NCBI GenBank assembly: GCA_964557955.1 | Contig: CAZLCS010000024.1 | Location: 18,934-82,933 of the forward strand | Length of the DNA stretch: 64,000 nt | Direction of reading: 5' to 3' | Origin: JALOOX01 sp964557955 | Lineage (GTDB): Bacteria > Desulfobacterota > Syntrophobacteria > Syntrophobacterales > Syntrophobacteraceae | Shown: piece by piece, positions 7,745-16,134 of the stretch | Layout: each line of letters opens with the position of its first letter | How positions within the stretch are numbered: position 1 is the first letter of the stretch | Made by a program: the position numbers and the translations under genes | The notes under the pieces: generated by a model | The model's database searches: none | The model's input: only the letters and a program-made list of their open reading frames with translations | Told to the model about the DNA's origin: nothing

Positions 7745-8794
7745 CTAGGGGAGCCGACACCTCAAGAACTCATATGCTTCGGTTATCTTGATGAAATCCT
7801 CGTGATCCCCTCCGCTGTCCGGATGGGCCGTTTTCGCGATCCTGCGATAGTGCCTGGCCAGATCTTCCTGGCTCATGGATTGAAGATCAGCTCTAGCTAT
7901 CCCCAAGATCCTCAGAGCTTCATCCTGATGGAGCGATCTTCCAGCCATGGCAGCACGCGCATAGGCCTGCCGCCTGTTGATGAATTCCCTGTAGTAGGAT
8001 GGATCCAGACGTGGTGATCCGAAATCGCTATCGAAATACAAGACCACGTACTTCTGGAGATAACGGTGCAACGAATCCGTCCGGTGCTCGGAGACGCCCT
8101 TGAAAAACCTTCTGTCGCCGTTGAGCTGGCAGATTTCATCCAGGAAGCATGCATCCAGCTTCTCAGGATCCAGACCTATGGGATGGTGCTTCAGGAGATG
8201 CCCCTGAAAGTAGCTCTGTAGATTGAAAGCTGAGTACAGGTAAGTCTTCACCTCATGAGGCCTCAGATGGGACTCCATTCCCTCGATCACATGTTCGACT
8301 TCGTCTCGGCTGCGATGCAACAAAACCTTCAGGAATTTCCAGGGACGCTCATCGAGCCCCCCGCTGTCGACGCGGCCGAACCTCAGAAAATGAAGCCGGC
8401 GTTTATCGAAGCCATGAAGCTGCAGGTGCTGCTCCGACAACTCGGCATCCGACACGGAAGCCTGGCGGGCACGCCTTCCCGCTGACTGCCGATGGGAAAA
8501 CATTTCGACCACACGGCGGATGTCGTGGCGCAGAAAGGGAAGGAATACCCGCTCGAGCTCTTCAGCCTCGTATTCGACCCCCTTTTGTACAAGGAGGTCT
8601 TCAAGTTCTGTGCTGAAGTAATATCCCTTTCCACCGGGATAGATGATGAATCGTGTGGGATCATCCCCCAAATCCATCAGATCCCTGGAAACCCAGGCCC
8701 CGTTTTCGAGGATGGATTCCTTCAAAACATAACGAACTCCGCCGGGTTGACTTATACGTCGAAGATACAAGGCACCAGCTCCTTTAAAAAACAC
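7745..8794 (-). CDS. Uncharacterised protein with C-terminal J domain
   Basis: 349 residues. The last about 60 residues form a compact J domain: ALRILGI, then ARHYRRIAKTAHPDSGGDHE with the HPD tripeptide that stimulates Hsp70, then FIKITEAYEFLR. The N-terminal about 290 residues are soluble, rich in basic and aromatic residues, and not recognised. J domains placed at the C terminus occur in co-chaperones that bring a specific client to DnaK, so I infer a specialised Hsp40 (type III). It is monocistronic and divergent from nothing on its left. Canonical DnaJ is separate at 21184. Confidence 0.8.
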   Translation of the reverse strand: MFFKGAGALYLRRISQPGGVRYVLKESILENGAWVSRDLMDLGDDPTRFIIYPGGKGYYFSTELEDLLVQKGVEYEAEELERVFLPFLRHDIRRVVEMFSHRQSAGRRARQASVSDAELSEQHLQLHGFDKRRLHFLRFGRVDSGGLDERPWKFLKVLLHRSRDEVEHVIEGMESHLRPHEVKTYLYSAFNLQSYFQGHLLKHHPIGLDPEKLDACFLDEICQLNGDRRFFKGVSEHRTDSLHRYLQKYVVLYFDSDFGSPRLDPSYYREFINRRQAYARAAMAGRSLHQDEALRILGIARADLQSMSQEDLARHYRRIAKTAHPDSGGDHEDFIKITEAYEFLRCRLP

Positions 8795-8851
8795 ACGAAC
8801 TATTCTAACCCGGCATCGGCATCCAGAAACGGGGATGCGTCAGGAACAAGG

Positions 8852-8882
8852 AAAAAAAAACCCGGGGGAGAGCTCCCCCGGG
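8852..8882 (-). terminator. Rho-independent terminator of the porin gene
   Basis: On the minus strand, CCCGGGGGAG pairs with CTCCCCCGGG (8861-8882, two-base loop) and is followed by a run of nine T. It lies 57 bases past the porin stop codon. Confidence 0.92.
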
Positions 8883-8938
8883 CCAGACATCTTCAGCAGG
8901 GATCCCGGCTTGAAGCCGGATTCCTTGTCATACAGAGA

Positions 8939-10552
8939 CTAGAAGGACCACTGCAGCCGTGCACCCAGCTCAATGGCATCATCATCGTCGTCCTGGATGC
9001 TGTAGGCATCGCCGGCGATCATGTAGGCAGCGACGAGATCCAGCATCAGGCCGTCGACCACTTTCTGGCTGATGTAGAAGTTGAACTCGTGACCGATTTC
9101 ATCATTGAAATCAAGGTCCCCAGCCAGGAATTGATTGTTGAAGTACCCATTGATTCTCTGGTTCTGAGTGAGACCAGCCACGTTCGGTCCCTTGAAGCCT
9201 GACACAACATCAGTAGCCGTTCCGAAGTACCAGTAGCCGAAGCTCAGCTTCGTGCTCGGAAGCACCTGCCAGGCAGCCCCAACATTGACGGTCCACAGGT
9301 TTGTCGGGAATCCGTAGCCTCTCCACTGGAAATCTTCGTGAATGGGCGCCTGGTTATCAAGGATGCCGCCACCGATGATTTCCGAGAAGTACTTGGAGGT
9401 CGCCAAAGGATAGGTAAAGGTGTTAACGTCGAAATTCACCCTGTGTGAGCGCAGCTTGAACACATCCTGAATGTCTTCGGGACCGGTGGTGTAGAAGCCG
9501 CCCAGGTTGAAGGTAAACGGTCCGCAGTAGTAAGCGCCGCCCACGTCGACCATCCAGCCCGTGTAATCAGACTTGACTGTCTCGGGCAGTCCCCCGGCCG
9601 TGTTGAAACGCTTGAAATACACGTTACCGAGGTTCTTTACGAAGTTCAGGTAGGCGCTCCAGACGTCATCCTTCCACTTCACCTGGAACCCAAGATCGAA
9701 CAGGTTGTTCTGGCCTGCCTTGACGAACTGAGCATCGCCGAACGGGCCTATGTCAAAGGGAGCCTGAAGAGACCTCTGAAAGTAGTTCCTCGGCAGAGTG
9801 TTCGCGAAGTTGCCATTGAACGACGGGGTGTACTTCGGTGCAGGACCGCTGAACGGCGTGACCAGTGTACCAGGATCGGCGCTCACCGCCGTGTCATGGC
9901 CACCCTGGTAGAAGAACGAAAAGTTCGCGCTGAAGGGTCCGCAGACATAATCGACATGCAGCATGGCGTCGTCGATATTCTCGGAGGTGTCGAACACGTC
10001 GTTGTTCTGGCCCGAAATGTAGGCGATGCCAATCTTCGTCGCCTCGAACTTCGTGTTCAGATAAGCCCCGGAGAAGTCATCATCGACGATCCACGAATCC
10101 ACCAGCAGGAAAGGCTGGGTACCGATCTTGGCGTTCAGGGGCATCAAGCCGTTGGGGATGTTGAAGTCGAAATAGACATTCTTGACTTCCACCGCAACGG
10201 CGTCCGCACCTACACGACCCAGGTTCAACTTGTCATTGGCTGAAGAGTTGTTGCCCCATGTAGCGTCGCCCACTTCGAACTTGGTCACCAGCTTCAGATT
10301 CTCACTGGCAGTGAAAGTGAAGTAGAGGCGAAGACGCTCGTCGAAACGGCTCAGGTCGTCGTCCGAATTCAGAGCGGCATTGAGCGCAGCAGCGGCTGCT
10401 CCACCCTGGGCGAACGGCTGAGTGAAATTGCTCTGAGAAAGGTACCTGACGCGGAACTGACCGCCGTAGCTGAACTCGACCTTTGCCATGGCCGGAGCTG
10501 CAACGGCAATCGCCGCCACCAACGCAACGAAAACCACGAGAAACTTTTTCAT
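8939..10552 (-). CDS. Outer-membrane beta-barrel porin
   Basis: 537 residues. The signal peptide is MKKFLVVFVALVAAIAVA followed by APAMA, then KVEFSYGGQFRVRYLSQ, the usual first strand of Desulfobacterota porins. The body alternates polar and aromatic residues in amphipathic strands, and the chain ends in ARLQWSF with a C-terminal Phe, the BAM recognition signal. I take it as a general (homotrimeric-type) porin for small hydrophilic solutes. The ATG at 10552 has AGGAAAGAG just upstream; a start five codons earlier would precede the ribosome site. A strong terminator follows and the long upstream gap suggests its own promoter. Confidence 0.9.
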   Translation of the reverse strand: MKKFLVVFVALVAAIAVAAPAMAKVEFSYGGQFRVRYLSQSNFTQPFAQGGAAAAALNAALNSDDDLSRFDERLRLYFTFTASENLKLVTKFEVGDATWGNNSSANDKLNLGRVGADAVAVEVKNVYFDFNIPNGLMPLNAKIGTQPFLLVDSWIVDDDFSGAYLNTKFEATKIGIAYISGQNNDVFDTSENIDDAMLHVDYVCGPFSANFSFFYQGGHDTAVSADPGTLVTPFSGPAPKYTPSFNGNFANTLPRNYFQRSLQAPFDIGPFGDAQFVKAGQNNLFDLGFQVKWKDDVWSAYLNFVKNLGNVYFKRFNTAGGLPETVKSDYTGWMVDVGGAYYCGPFTFNLGGFYTTGPEDIQDVFKLRSHRVNFDVNTFTYPLATSKYFSEIIGGGILDNQAPIHEDFQWRGYGFPTNLWTVNVGAAWQVLPSTKLSFGYWYFGTATDVVSGFKGPNVAGLTQNQRINGYFNNQFLAGDLDFNDEIGHEFNFYISQKVVDGLMLDLVAAYMIAGDAYSIQDDDDDAIELGARLQWSF

Positions 10553-11031
10553 CTCTTTCCTCCTCAACAGCTAACCAACACCCTCTTTCCAAAAACGCCA
10601 ATTGCCCCGATGACTTCCATCACCTTCAGCCATCACCCCCTTTCGCCTTCGTCCAATCGGTTAATAAAATGCCCCTTTACCTCATGCATGCCGTCTACAG
10701 CAGAAAGAACGGTAGTGTCAACAAAAAAGTGTGAGAAATCACCCACCCGTTTCCTGTTATGTATCGGTAGTCCACCCCATTCGATAAAGGATGAAAAGGG
10801 GGGCCTCTATTCAGAGAAGCAGCATTGCGGTCAGTCCCGGGCAGGGCTCATGATGAACTGAGCTTGCAGGGGCCGGTCCGGCCCAGCCTTTATTTTAGCG
10901 TTTCCAAAGTCATCAGAATTCGCTATGTTGTTCCAGGTAAATGATTAACAGGGCAGGGGAATCTCACCGGGTCACCTTGCCTCAACCAGGGTGTCGAACC
11001 CTTGACGTGAGCATAAAGGAGTCGTTCCATT
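10553..11031. other. Divergent intergenic region, porin / FG-GAP protein
   Basis: 479 bases between two divergently transcribed envelope genes. It is more AT-rich than its surroundings near 10660-10780. I see no gene and no repeat of the families found elsewhere; promoters for both genes are expected here but no hexamer pair stood out clearly. Confidence 0.5.
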
Positions 11032-12780
11032 ATGAGAGCTCTGAAGCTATTCACCACTGCTTGCATCGTGCAGGCTTTGTTTTTTGCCTGGTCAACTCCC
11101 CGCGCCCTGTCGGCGCCCCCCAATACGGTCAAGAGGGTTGCCGTGCTTCCGTTCAACATGCACACACCGAGCCAGCTTTCGTACCTTCAGGACGGCATTC
11201 GGGACATGCTGGCTTCAAGGCTCGCTCGCCAGGGCCAGGTACAAGTCTTTGACAAGAGCGTCATCAACCAGGCCACATCGGGCATCAAGTCGGATATCTC
11301 CATGAATGAGGCCCTGCGCGTCGGAAAGAACCTCAACGCCGACTATGTCCTCTTCGGCAGTGTGACCTCTCTTGGTCAAGCCGTCAGCATCGACGCCAAG
11401 ATGGCGCCTGTAACAGGTGACAAGGAACCCGTCAGCCTGTTTGCTCAAACCAAAACCCTCGATGAAGTGATTCCCAAAATCAACCTCTTCGCCCAGGAGA
11501 TCAACCAGAAGATCTTCGGGAGAGCGCCGGAGCAGGCACTGGCCTCGTCCCAGGAGGAAGGCTCCACCACACGAAACCCCGAACTGCTGCTCCCCAATGC
11601 CATGATGAGCAGCGATCGTATTTCCTATCTCAACCCGAATTTCCTCGAGATCACCCCTGACGAGTCTCTCCGACAGCCCGGACTCTGGAGAAGCCAGACG
11701 TTCAATGGCGGCATGGTGGGAATGGATGTCGGTGACGTCGACGGAGACAAGAAGAACGAAGTCGTGGCGATCACCTACGACACGGTGATGGTTTATCGTC
11801 GCGAAGCCAATGGGCTTCGCCTTCTGGCCACCCACAAGGGCAGTATCATGGACAACTTCCTGTGGGTGACGGTGGTGGATACCAACCGGGACGGCGTCGG
11901 CGAGATCTATGTCACCAACCTTCGTAAGAAGAATACCAGCCGCCCCCAGATGGCCAACAGCATCAAGGGAGACATCGGCTACACCGAGGGGCTCGCCTCC
12001 TTTGGCATGACACTGGTCAACAACAAGCTTCAACCGACCAGCAACAACGTGCCTTTTTTTCTCAACGGAGTGGAGTTCCCCGGGCGGGGTAAAGTCCTCC
12101 TGGGCCAGAAGAGGGGCGTCCTGAACTCAGGCCCGTTCGACTCGGAAATCCTCGAAATGCAGATGATCGGAAACACACTCTCTACGAGTGTTCCAGTGAA
12201 TCTGCCGTCGAGATGCAACGTGTTCAACTTTGCCAAGGCCGATATCAACAACGACCGCAGTGACGAAACGATCCTCGTAGACCACCAGAATTCCCTGGTC
12301 GTCCTGAGTGCCTCCGGGGAACAGATCTGGAAGAGCGATAAAATCTTCTCAGCGACGACCAACTCTTTCGAAGGCAAAGTCGAAGATCGCAGATACAATC
12401 TGGTCGAGTTATATGCCATCCCGTCTCCCATCTTGGTTACAGACCTCAACAAAGACGGGATTCCCGAAATCGTGCTGAATCGCAACACGGACACAACAGG
12501 CCGTTTCATGCCCAATAGCATGCAGTACTACGACCGCGGTGAGATCGTCTCGCTTTCCTGGGACAACATGGGCCTGGTCGAAAACTGGAAGACTCGTGAA
12601 ATCAACGGAATGGTCACCAGCATTCGGGTTGCCGACCTCAGCAATGACGGCACCCCGGAACTGGTGGCCAGCCTCGTTCTGGCCAAGGACTTTCTCAAAC
12701 TGTGGGAATCCAAAAGCACGATCTTCAGCTATGACCTGAACGTCTCCCAGGCTCCTCGGACAGCTGCCAGGAAGCCTTAG
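11032..12780 (+). CDS. Secreted FG-GAP/VCBS-repeat protein with TolB/FlgO-like N-terminal domain
   Basis: 582 residues. The signal peptide ends near ALSA (about residue 26). The segment VKRVAVLPF followed by LASRLARQGQVQVFDKS and NADYVLFGSVTSLGQ (about residues 32-125) is the TolB-N/FlgO-like nucleotide-fold module found in periplasmic proteins. From about residue 230 several calcium-type blades follow: GDVDGDKKNEV, DTNRDGVGEIYV, DINNDRSDETI, DLNKDGIPEIV, DLSNDGTPELV, each of the D-x-[DN]-x-D-G FG-GAP form, suggesting a beta-propeller. The predicted location is the periplasm or outer-membrane surface. The stop codon TAG is contributed by the end of a repeat element (12777-12919), so the original C terminus may have been slightly longer. 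Confidence 0.85.
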   Translation: MRALKLFTTACIVQALFFAWSTPRALSAPPNTVKRVAVLPFNMHTPSQLSYLQDGIRDMLASRLARQGQVQVFDKSVINQATSGIKSDISMNEALRVGKNLNADYVLFGSVTSLGQAVSIDAKMAPVTGDKEPVSLFAQTKTLDEVIPKINLFAQEINQKIFGRAPEQALASSQEEGSTTRNPELLLPNAMMSSDRISYLNPNFLEITPDESLRQPGLWRSQTFNGGMVGMDVGDVDGDKKNEVVAITYDTVMVYRREANGLRLLATHKGSIMDNFLWVTVVDTNRDGVGEIYVTNLRKKNTSRPQMANSIKGDIGYTEGLASFGMTLVNNKLQPTSNNVPFFLNGVEFPGRGKVLLGQKRGVLNSGPFDSEILEMQMIGNTLSTSVPVNLPSRCNVFNFAKADINNDRSDETILVDHQNSLVVLSASGEQIWKSDKIFSATTNSFEGKVEDRRYNLVELYAIPSPILVTDLNKDGIPEIVLNRNTDTTGRFMPNSMQYYDRGEIVSLSWDNMGLVENWKTREINGMVTSIRVADLSNDGTPELVASLVLAKDFLKLWESKSTIFSYDLNVSQAPRTAARKP

Positions 12781-12919
12781 TACATTTCCACACAGTTGAG
12801 TGTCCAATACTTGAGTCGGCATTCCGGCAGTTTTCAAGCCGGAATCCACAAAAGAAACCTGGATGCCGGCCAGAAGACTGCCGGCATGACGAGGTGAAAG
12901 CGGACATATTCTTCTGGGA
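12777..12919 (+). repeat. Dispersed double-hairpin repeat, copy B
   Basis: It begins TTAGTACA, where the TAG is the stop codon of the preceding gene, and runs through GAGTGTCCAATAC, GGCATTCCGGCAG, AAGCCGGAATCCAC, CTGGATGCCGGC and TGCCGGCATGACG to GCGGACATATTCTTCTG. Its right end is less conserved than those of copies A and E. Confidence 0.88.
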
Positions 12920-13020
12920 ACCTGAGTTCAGGCCACAGCGCTCCCCCGTTTAGAGCGCAAAAGACCGAAACAGGAGTAGACCAACACGAGTAGACCGAGT
13001 AAGACATGCATCATAAAGCC

Positions 13021-13065
13021 AAGAAAGCCCCCGTGACCTGATGGAGGTCTCGCGGGGGCTTTCTT
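13021..13065. terminator. Bidirectional rho-independent terminator
   Basis: AAGAAAGCCCCCG at 13021-13033 pairs perfectly with CGGGGGCTTTCTT at 13053-13065. It sits between two convergent genes and has T-rich (TTTCTT) arms usable on either strand. Confidence 0.85.
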
Positions 13066-13117
13066 GCGATGACAGTTGTGATCTTCAAAAACCTATGTTG
13101 TACTGACCAGGATCCGT

Positions 13118-13528
13118 CTACAGCTCATAGTCGCCGTCCATATCCAGGATGTACTCCCGGTCACGCTCTCCGGTCTTCACGGTAAACGTGCCGCTGCCTT
13201 TGATGGTTTTCAGCTTTCCCATGCCTTTGTAGATTCTCCAGGTTCCGTTCGTCAGTTTGGTCGCCGGGTCACGAGTTCCCTCGTAGACGCTGCAGATGGA
13301 ACCTTCTTCGAAGTTCGTGATGGCATAGCCCTTCATGGACCCGGCGCCGCGTGTGCGGTCATGAAACGTAACACTGCGCCTCGACACGAAGGGACCGGCA
13401 ATCCCGACCTGGTATTCAATGGGCTCCCCTTCCATCTCCACCAGCATGAGGGAATGATCAAACTCGTCGTGCACATAGAGCATTTCGCGGCGCGTTACCA
13501 TCAATCGATAGGTTGCCTTGCGCTTCAT
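13118..13528 (-). CDS. Hypothetical protein of 136 residues
   Basis: The ATG at 13528 has AAGGAGG at ideal spacing (AAGGAGGATTCT-ATG) and is chosen over an in-frame start 66 codons upstream that lacks one. The protein is soluble and beta-rich, with no signal peptide. It contains GSMKGYAITNFEEGS, YEGTRDPATKLTNGTWRIYK and KGSGTFTVK, spaced like the strands of a small barrel similar to DUF3224/allene-oxide-cyclase-like domains. That resemblance is an inference. It shares the 13021-13065 terminator with the convergent FG-GAP gene. Confidence 0.78.
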   Translation of the reverse strand: MKRKATYRLMVTRREMLYVHDEFDHSLMLVEMEGEPIEYQVGIAGPFVSRRSVTFHDRTRGAGSMKGYAITNFEEGSICSVYEGTRDPATKLTNGTWRIYKGMGKLKTIKGSGTFTVKTGERDREYILDMDGDYEL

Positions 13529-13708
13529 AGAATCCTCCTTCTTTTTCCCGTCAACGCCCAGCCCATGATCCCGCAATGAGTCATATGCTCCAATCCGCAG
13601 TGCAGGCAGAAGCATACTCGTGCCTTTTAGCACAGAAATCCAAAGGACAATAACAAAAAAGCGGAACTCAGGTTTGGGGAATCGGTTCAGAAGGGCCTGT
13701 AAAACCGC

Positions 13709-13760
13709 TTGACACATATCCCCCACTTCGTTACCCTTGCGCTGCCGATTGGTTAACCAA
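13709..13760 (+). promoter_or_regulatory. Promoter overlapped by BirA-type biotin operator
   Basis: TTGACA (13709-13714) and TACCCT (13732-13737) at 17-base spacing form a sigma-70 promoter. The dyad TTCGTTACCC (13727-13736)-N14-GGTTAACCAA (13751-13760) has the arm sequence and 14-15 base spacing of the biotin operator bound by BirA; eight of ten arm positions are symmetric. It covers the -10 box and start point, so binding of biotinyl-5'-AMP-loaded BirA should repress the biotin-transport operon that starts 57 bases further on. Confidence 0.8.
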
Positions 13761-13816
13761 GTGCGGTGTGCTCACAGTTCGATGGACTTGCCTGAAAAAT
13801 GCGAGGGAAACTCTCA

Positions 13817-14365
13817 ATGTCGCTCTTCCTGTTGAATCGAATGGCCCATACTTCCTTGATGGCCGCCCTCATCGCAGTCGGCGCCCTCATTCACCTTCCC
13901 ATTGGTCCCGTGCCCGTCGTTCTCCAGAACCTGTTCGTGCTGCTTGCAGGGCTCCTGCTGGGCAGCCGGTACGGGCTTGCCTGCGTTCTGCTTTACCTGC
14001 TCATCGGCTCCATGGGCTTCCCTGTCTTTGCGGGGGGCAAGGGGGGAATCGCCCACTTCATGGGACCTACAGGGGGATACCTGTTAGGGTTCGCCGCAGC
14101 TGCCTATACCGCCGGGTTGATCTCCGAGAGGCTTCCTCGAAAAACAGCGACGGATGTCTTTGCCGTGGCAGTGGCTTCCTTGATGGTATACATGATCGGT
14201 ATTCCCTGGCTGAAAACGGTAGCCCAGATGACCTGGTCCAAAGCTCTCACCGTAGGCATGTTCCCCTTCCTTCCGGGAGATATCCTCAAGGCTGCCGCTG
14301 CGGTTCTCCTGGCAAGACCCGCCCGCCTCATCATCTGGAGACAAGTGCAAAGTGTCTCGGCATGA
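13817..14365 (+). CDS. bioY: Biotin ECF transporter S component BioY
   Basis: 182 residues, about six hydrophobic helices, inner membrane. It carries the BioY hallmarks: IGPVPVVLQNLFVLLAGLLL in the first third, GGKGGI-FMGPTGGYLLGF in the middle, and a terminal QMTWSKALTVGMFPFLPGD. The S component captures biotin. The ATG at 13817 is preceded by GAGGG at 8 bases; an ATG six codons earlier (13799) is possible but lacks a good ribosome site. The stop overlaps the ATPase start (ATGA). The BirA-type operator upstream independently supports biotin as substrate. Confidence 0.96.
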   Translation: MSLFLLNRMAHTSLMAALIAVGALIHLPIGPVPVVLQNLFVLLAGLLLGSRYGLACVLLYLLIGSMGFPVFAGGKGGIAHFMGPTGGYLLGFAAAAYTAGLISERLPRKTATDVFAVAVASLMVYMIGIPWLKTVAQMTWSKALTVGMFPFLPGDILKAAAAVLLARPARLIIWRQVQSVSA

Positions 14366-15108
14366 TCACGATTGAGGAACTCTCCCATACATACCCCGAC
14401 GGGACCCACGCTCTGCGATCCATCTCTCTCCGGATCAGGAAAGGAGAGTTTCTCCTCTTCTGTGGATCCAATGGGAGCGGGAAGACCACACTGCTACGCC
14501 ACCTGAACGGTCTCCTTCGTCCTACGTCGGGGCGAGTGCTCCTGGACGGCATGGAAGTAGCCGCCCATTCCAGCGAGGTCGTCACGCGAGTGGGGATGGT
14601 ATTCCAGGATCCCGACAGCCAGATCCTGGGGGAGACGGTCTGGGAAGATGTCGCCTTCGGGCCGGAGAACCTCGGGCTGCCCAGGAAGGAGGTCGAGGCT
14701 CGGGTTCAAAGCGCCCTTGAGCTCACCGAGCTTCAGAATCTGGCACATAAATCCTGCCTCTGGCTCTCCGGAGGCGAGAGAAAGCGTCTGGCCATTGCAG
14801 GGATATTGGCTCTCGGCCCTGAAACCCTGGTACTGGACGAGCCTTTTGCCAGCCTGGATTACCCCGGCACCCGGCAGGTTCTTCACCAAATCATCCGGCT
14901 TCACGCGGCCGGGCATACCATCCTGCTTTCCACCCACGATATTGAGAAAGTGGTGGCCCATGTGGATCGAATTGCCGTCCTCGCGGCCGGTGAGCTGAAG
15001 CTCCTCGGATCGCCGGAAGCCGTACTTCCCGAACTGTCCGCCTATGGCGTGCGTCCTCCCTGTCACCACCTGCTGGGATTTCCGGTTGTCTCATGGATCA
15101 GAAGCTGA
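14362..15108 (+). CDS. bioM: Energy-coupling factor ATPase of the biotin transporter
   Basis: 248 residues. Walker A GSNGSGKTT (about residue 35), Q-loop FQDPDSQ, signature LSGGE, Walker B TLVLDEP and H-loop STHD are all present, so it should be a competent ATPase. It belongs to the CbiO/EcfA/BioM group. It starts inside the bioY stop codon and its end overlaps bioN by 16 bases. It energises biotin uptake as the cytoplasmic subunit. Confidence 0.95.
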   Translation: MITIEELSHTYPDGTHALRSISLRIRKGEFLLFCGSNGSGKTTLLRHLNGLLRPTSGRVLLDGMEVAAHSSEVVTRVGMVFQDPDSQILGETVWEDVAFGPENLGLPRKEVEARVQSALELTELQNLAHKSCLWLSGGERKRLAIAGILALGPETLVLDEPFASLDYPGTRQVLHQIIRLHAAGHTILLSTHDIEKVVAHVDRIAVLAAGELKLLGSPEAVLPELSAYGVRPPCHHLLGFPVVSWIRS

Positions 15109-15848
15109 CTCTTCAGTACGTTCCGGGAGATTCCCTCCTTCATCGCTTCGACACGCGCTGCAAGCTACTGGCTCTCTGCACATGCAGCATCGGGATTCTG
15201 AATATGAAGGGAATCGGGCTCGGCGCCTTCTGTGCTCTGCTCCCGGCCCTTTCGCTGACTCTTGGCAGATGGAAGTCAATGGTCTTTCGAACCCTTATGA
15301 GTTGGGGACCGTTTCTTCTGATACTATTTGTCGTTCAGGCCTTTTCGCTGGAGCCGGGCTCACAGCCCCTCCCGCCGCTCCCCGTGACACAAGCCAGCCT
15401 CAAGGCTGCCATGATCTCCTGCTGGAGGCTTGCCGTCCTCATTGCTTACGCCACGCTCTTCACAATGGTCACATCACCTCGTCAACTGGAAGGGGCCTTG
15501 ACACAGATGCTCCGGTGGTTCCCCCTTCTCCCGGCTCGGCGCATCGGGATCATGGTGAGCCTGACGCTTCGTTTTCTTCCCCTTTTACTGAACCAGGCTG
15601 AAGAAGTGCGCATGGCATTTCGTTCGCGGCTGGGCGGAAAGCGGAGGAATCCCTTGGCCCGATTGAGATTCTATGCGGTCCCCATCCTGCGAAGAGCGCT
15701 GACCCGGGCTGAAGAGCTGACCTATGCACTGGCGGCTCGTGGGTACCGGGATGATTTGCAGATTCCGGTCGAACCTCTTCCCGTTGTCCATTTTGCCATC
15801 GTTACGGGATGGATTGGGGCAATCCTGATCGGTGTGTGGATTTCCTGA
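15093..15848 (+). CDS. bioN: EcfT-family transmembrane component of the biotin transporter
   Basis: 251 residues with several hydrophobic helices. Two Ala-Arg-Gly-type coupling motifs, FRSRLG (about residue 170) and AARGYR (about residue 212), lie in the long cytoplasmic helices that dock on the ATPase; this is the diagnostic feature of EcfT/BioN. It completes a dedicated bioYMN module, and no biotin synthesis gene is present nearby. A 10-bp perfect stem-loop (15870-15902) follows the stop. Confidence 0.93.
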   Translation: MDQKLTLQYVPGDSLLHRFDTRCKLLALCTCSIGILNMKGIGLGAFCALLPALSLTLGRWKSMVFRTLMSWGPFLLILFVVQAFSLEPGSQPLPPLPVTQASLKAAMISCWRLAVLIAYATLFTMVTSPRQLEGALTQMLRWFPLLPARRIGIMVSLTLRFLPLLLNQAEEVRMAFRSRLGGKRRNPLARLRFYAVPILRRALTRAEELTYALAARGYRDDLQIPVEPLPVVHFAIVTGWIGAILIGVWIS

Positions 15849-15869
15849 GGGGTGACATCCCGTGCGGCC

Positions 15870-16023
15870 GGCAGGCGAGAATCGAACCATGCCTCGCCTG
15901 CCGCCACGCCCTGGGGGCACAACGAACCATGAAAATCCGAGGGGGCGTCATTCCCCCATGTCTCTGGCGGGAATCCAGGCCTTCTGGAGACCCTGGACCC
16001 CCGCCGGAAGCACGCGGGGGGTG
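15870..16023. repeat. Palindromic repeats downstream of bioN
   Basis: GGCAGGCGAG (15870-15879) pairs perfectly with CTCGCCTGCC (15893-15902); there is no T-run, so termination would be weak. At about 15947-16023 there is a second double-hairpin element with CGTCATTCCCCC, GGCGGGAATCCAG, CCCTGGACCCCCGC and GCGGGGGGTGACG. It is built like the 145-bp family but with a different core sequence. No gene is seen in 15849-16134. Confidence 0.65.
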
Positions 16024-16134
16024 ACGTTGTTTCCGCTTTTCATGGGAAAAACCTGCAGGGATGACGAACCGCCAGTTCCGATGGATGCTGTTTTTATGCC
16101 CTACACCTGAAGAGTCGAACGACGAGGCGCCATC

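Noticed and set aside
13768..14361. Upstream in-frame extension of the biotin ATPase across bioY
   Set aside because: BioY is clearly encoded in another frame here, and the ATPase family start is at 14362.
15870..15902. tRNA-like or terminator call for the stem-loop after bioN
   Set aside because: A GAATCGAACC stretch lies in the loop but no cloverleaf forms, and there is no T-run, so it is listed only as a palindromic repeat.
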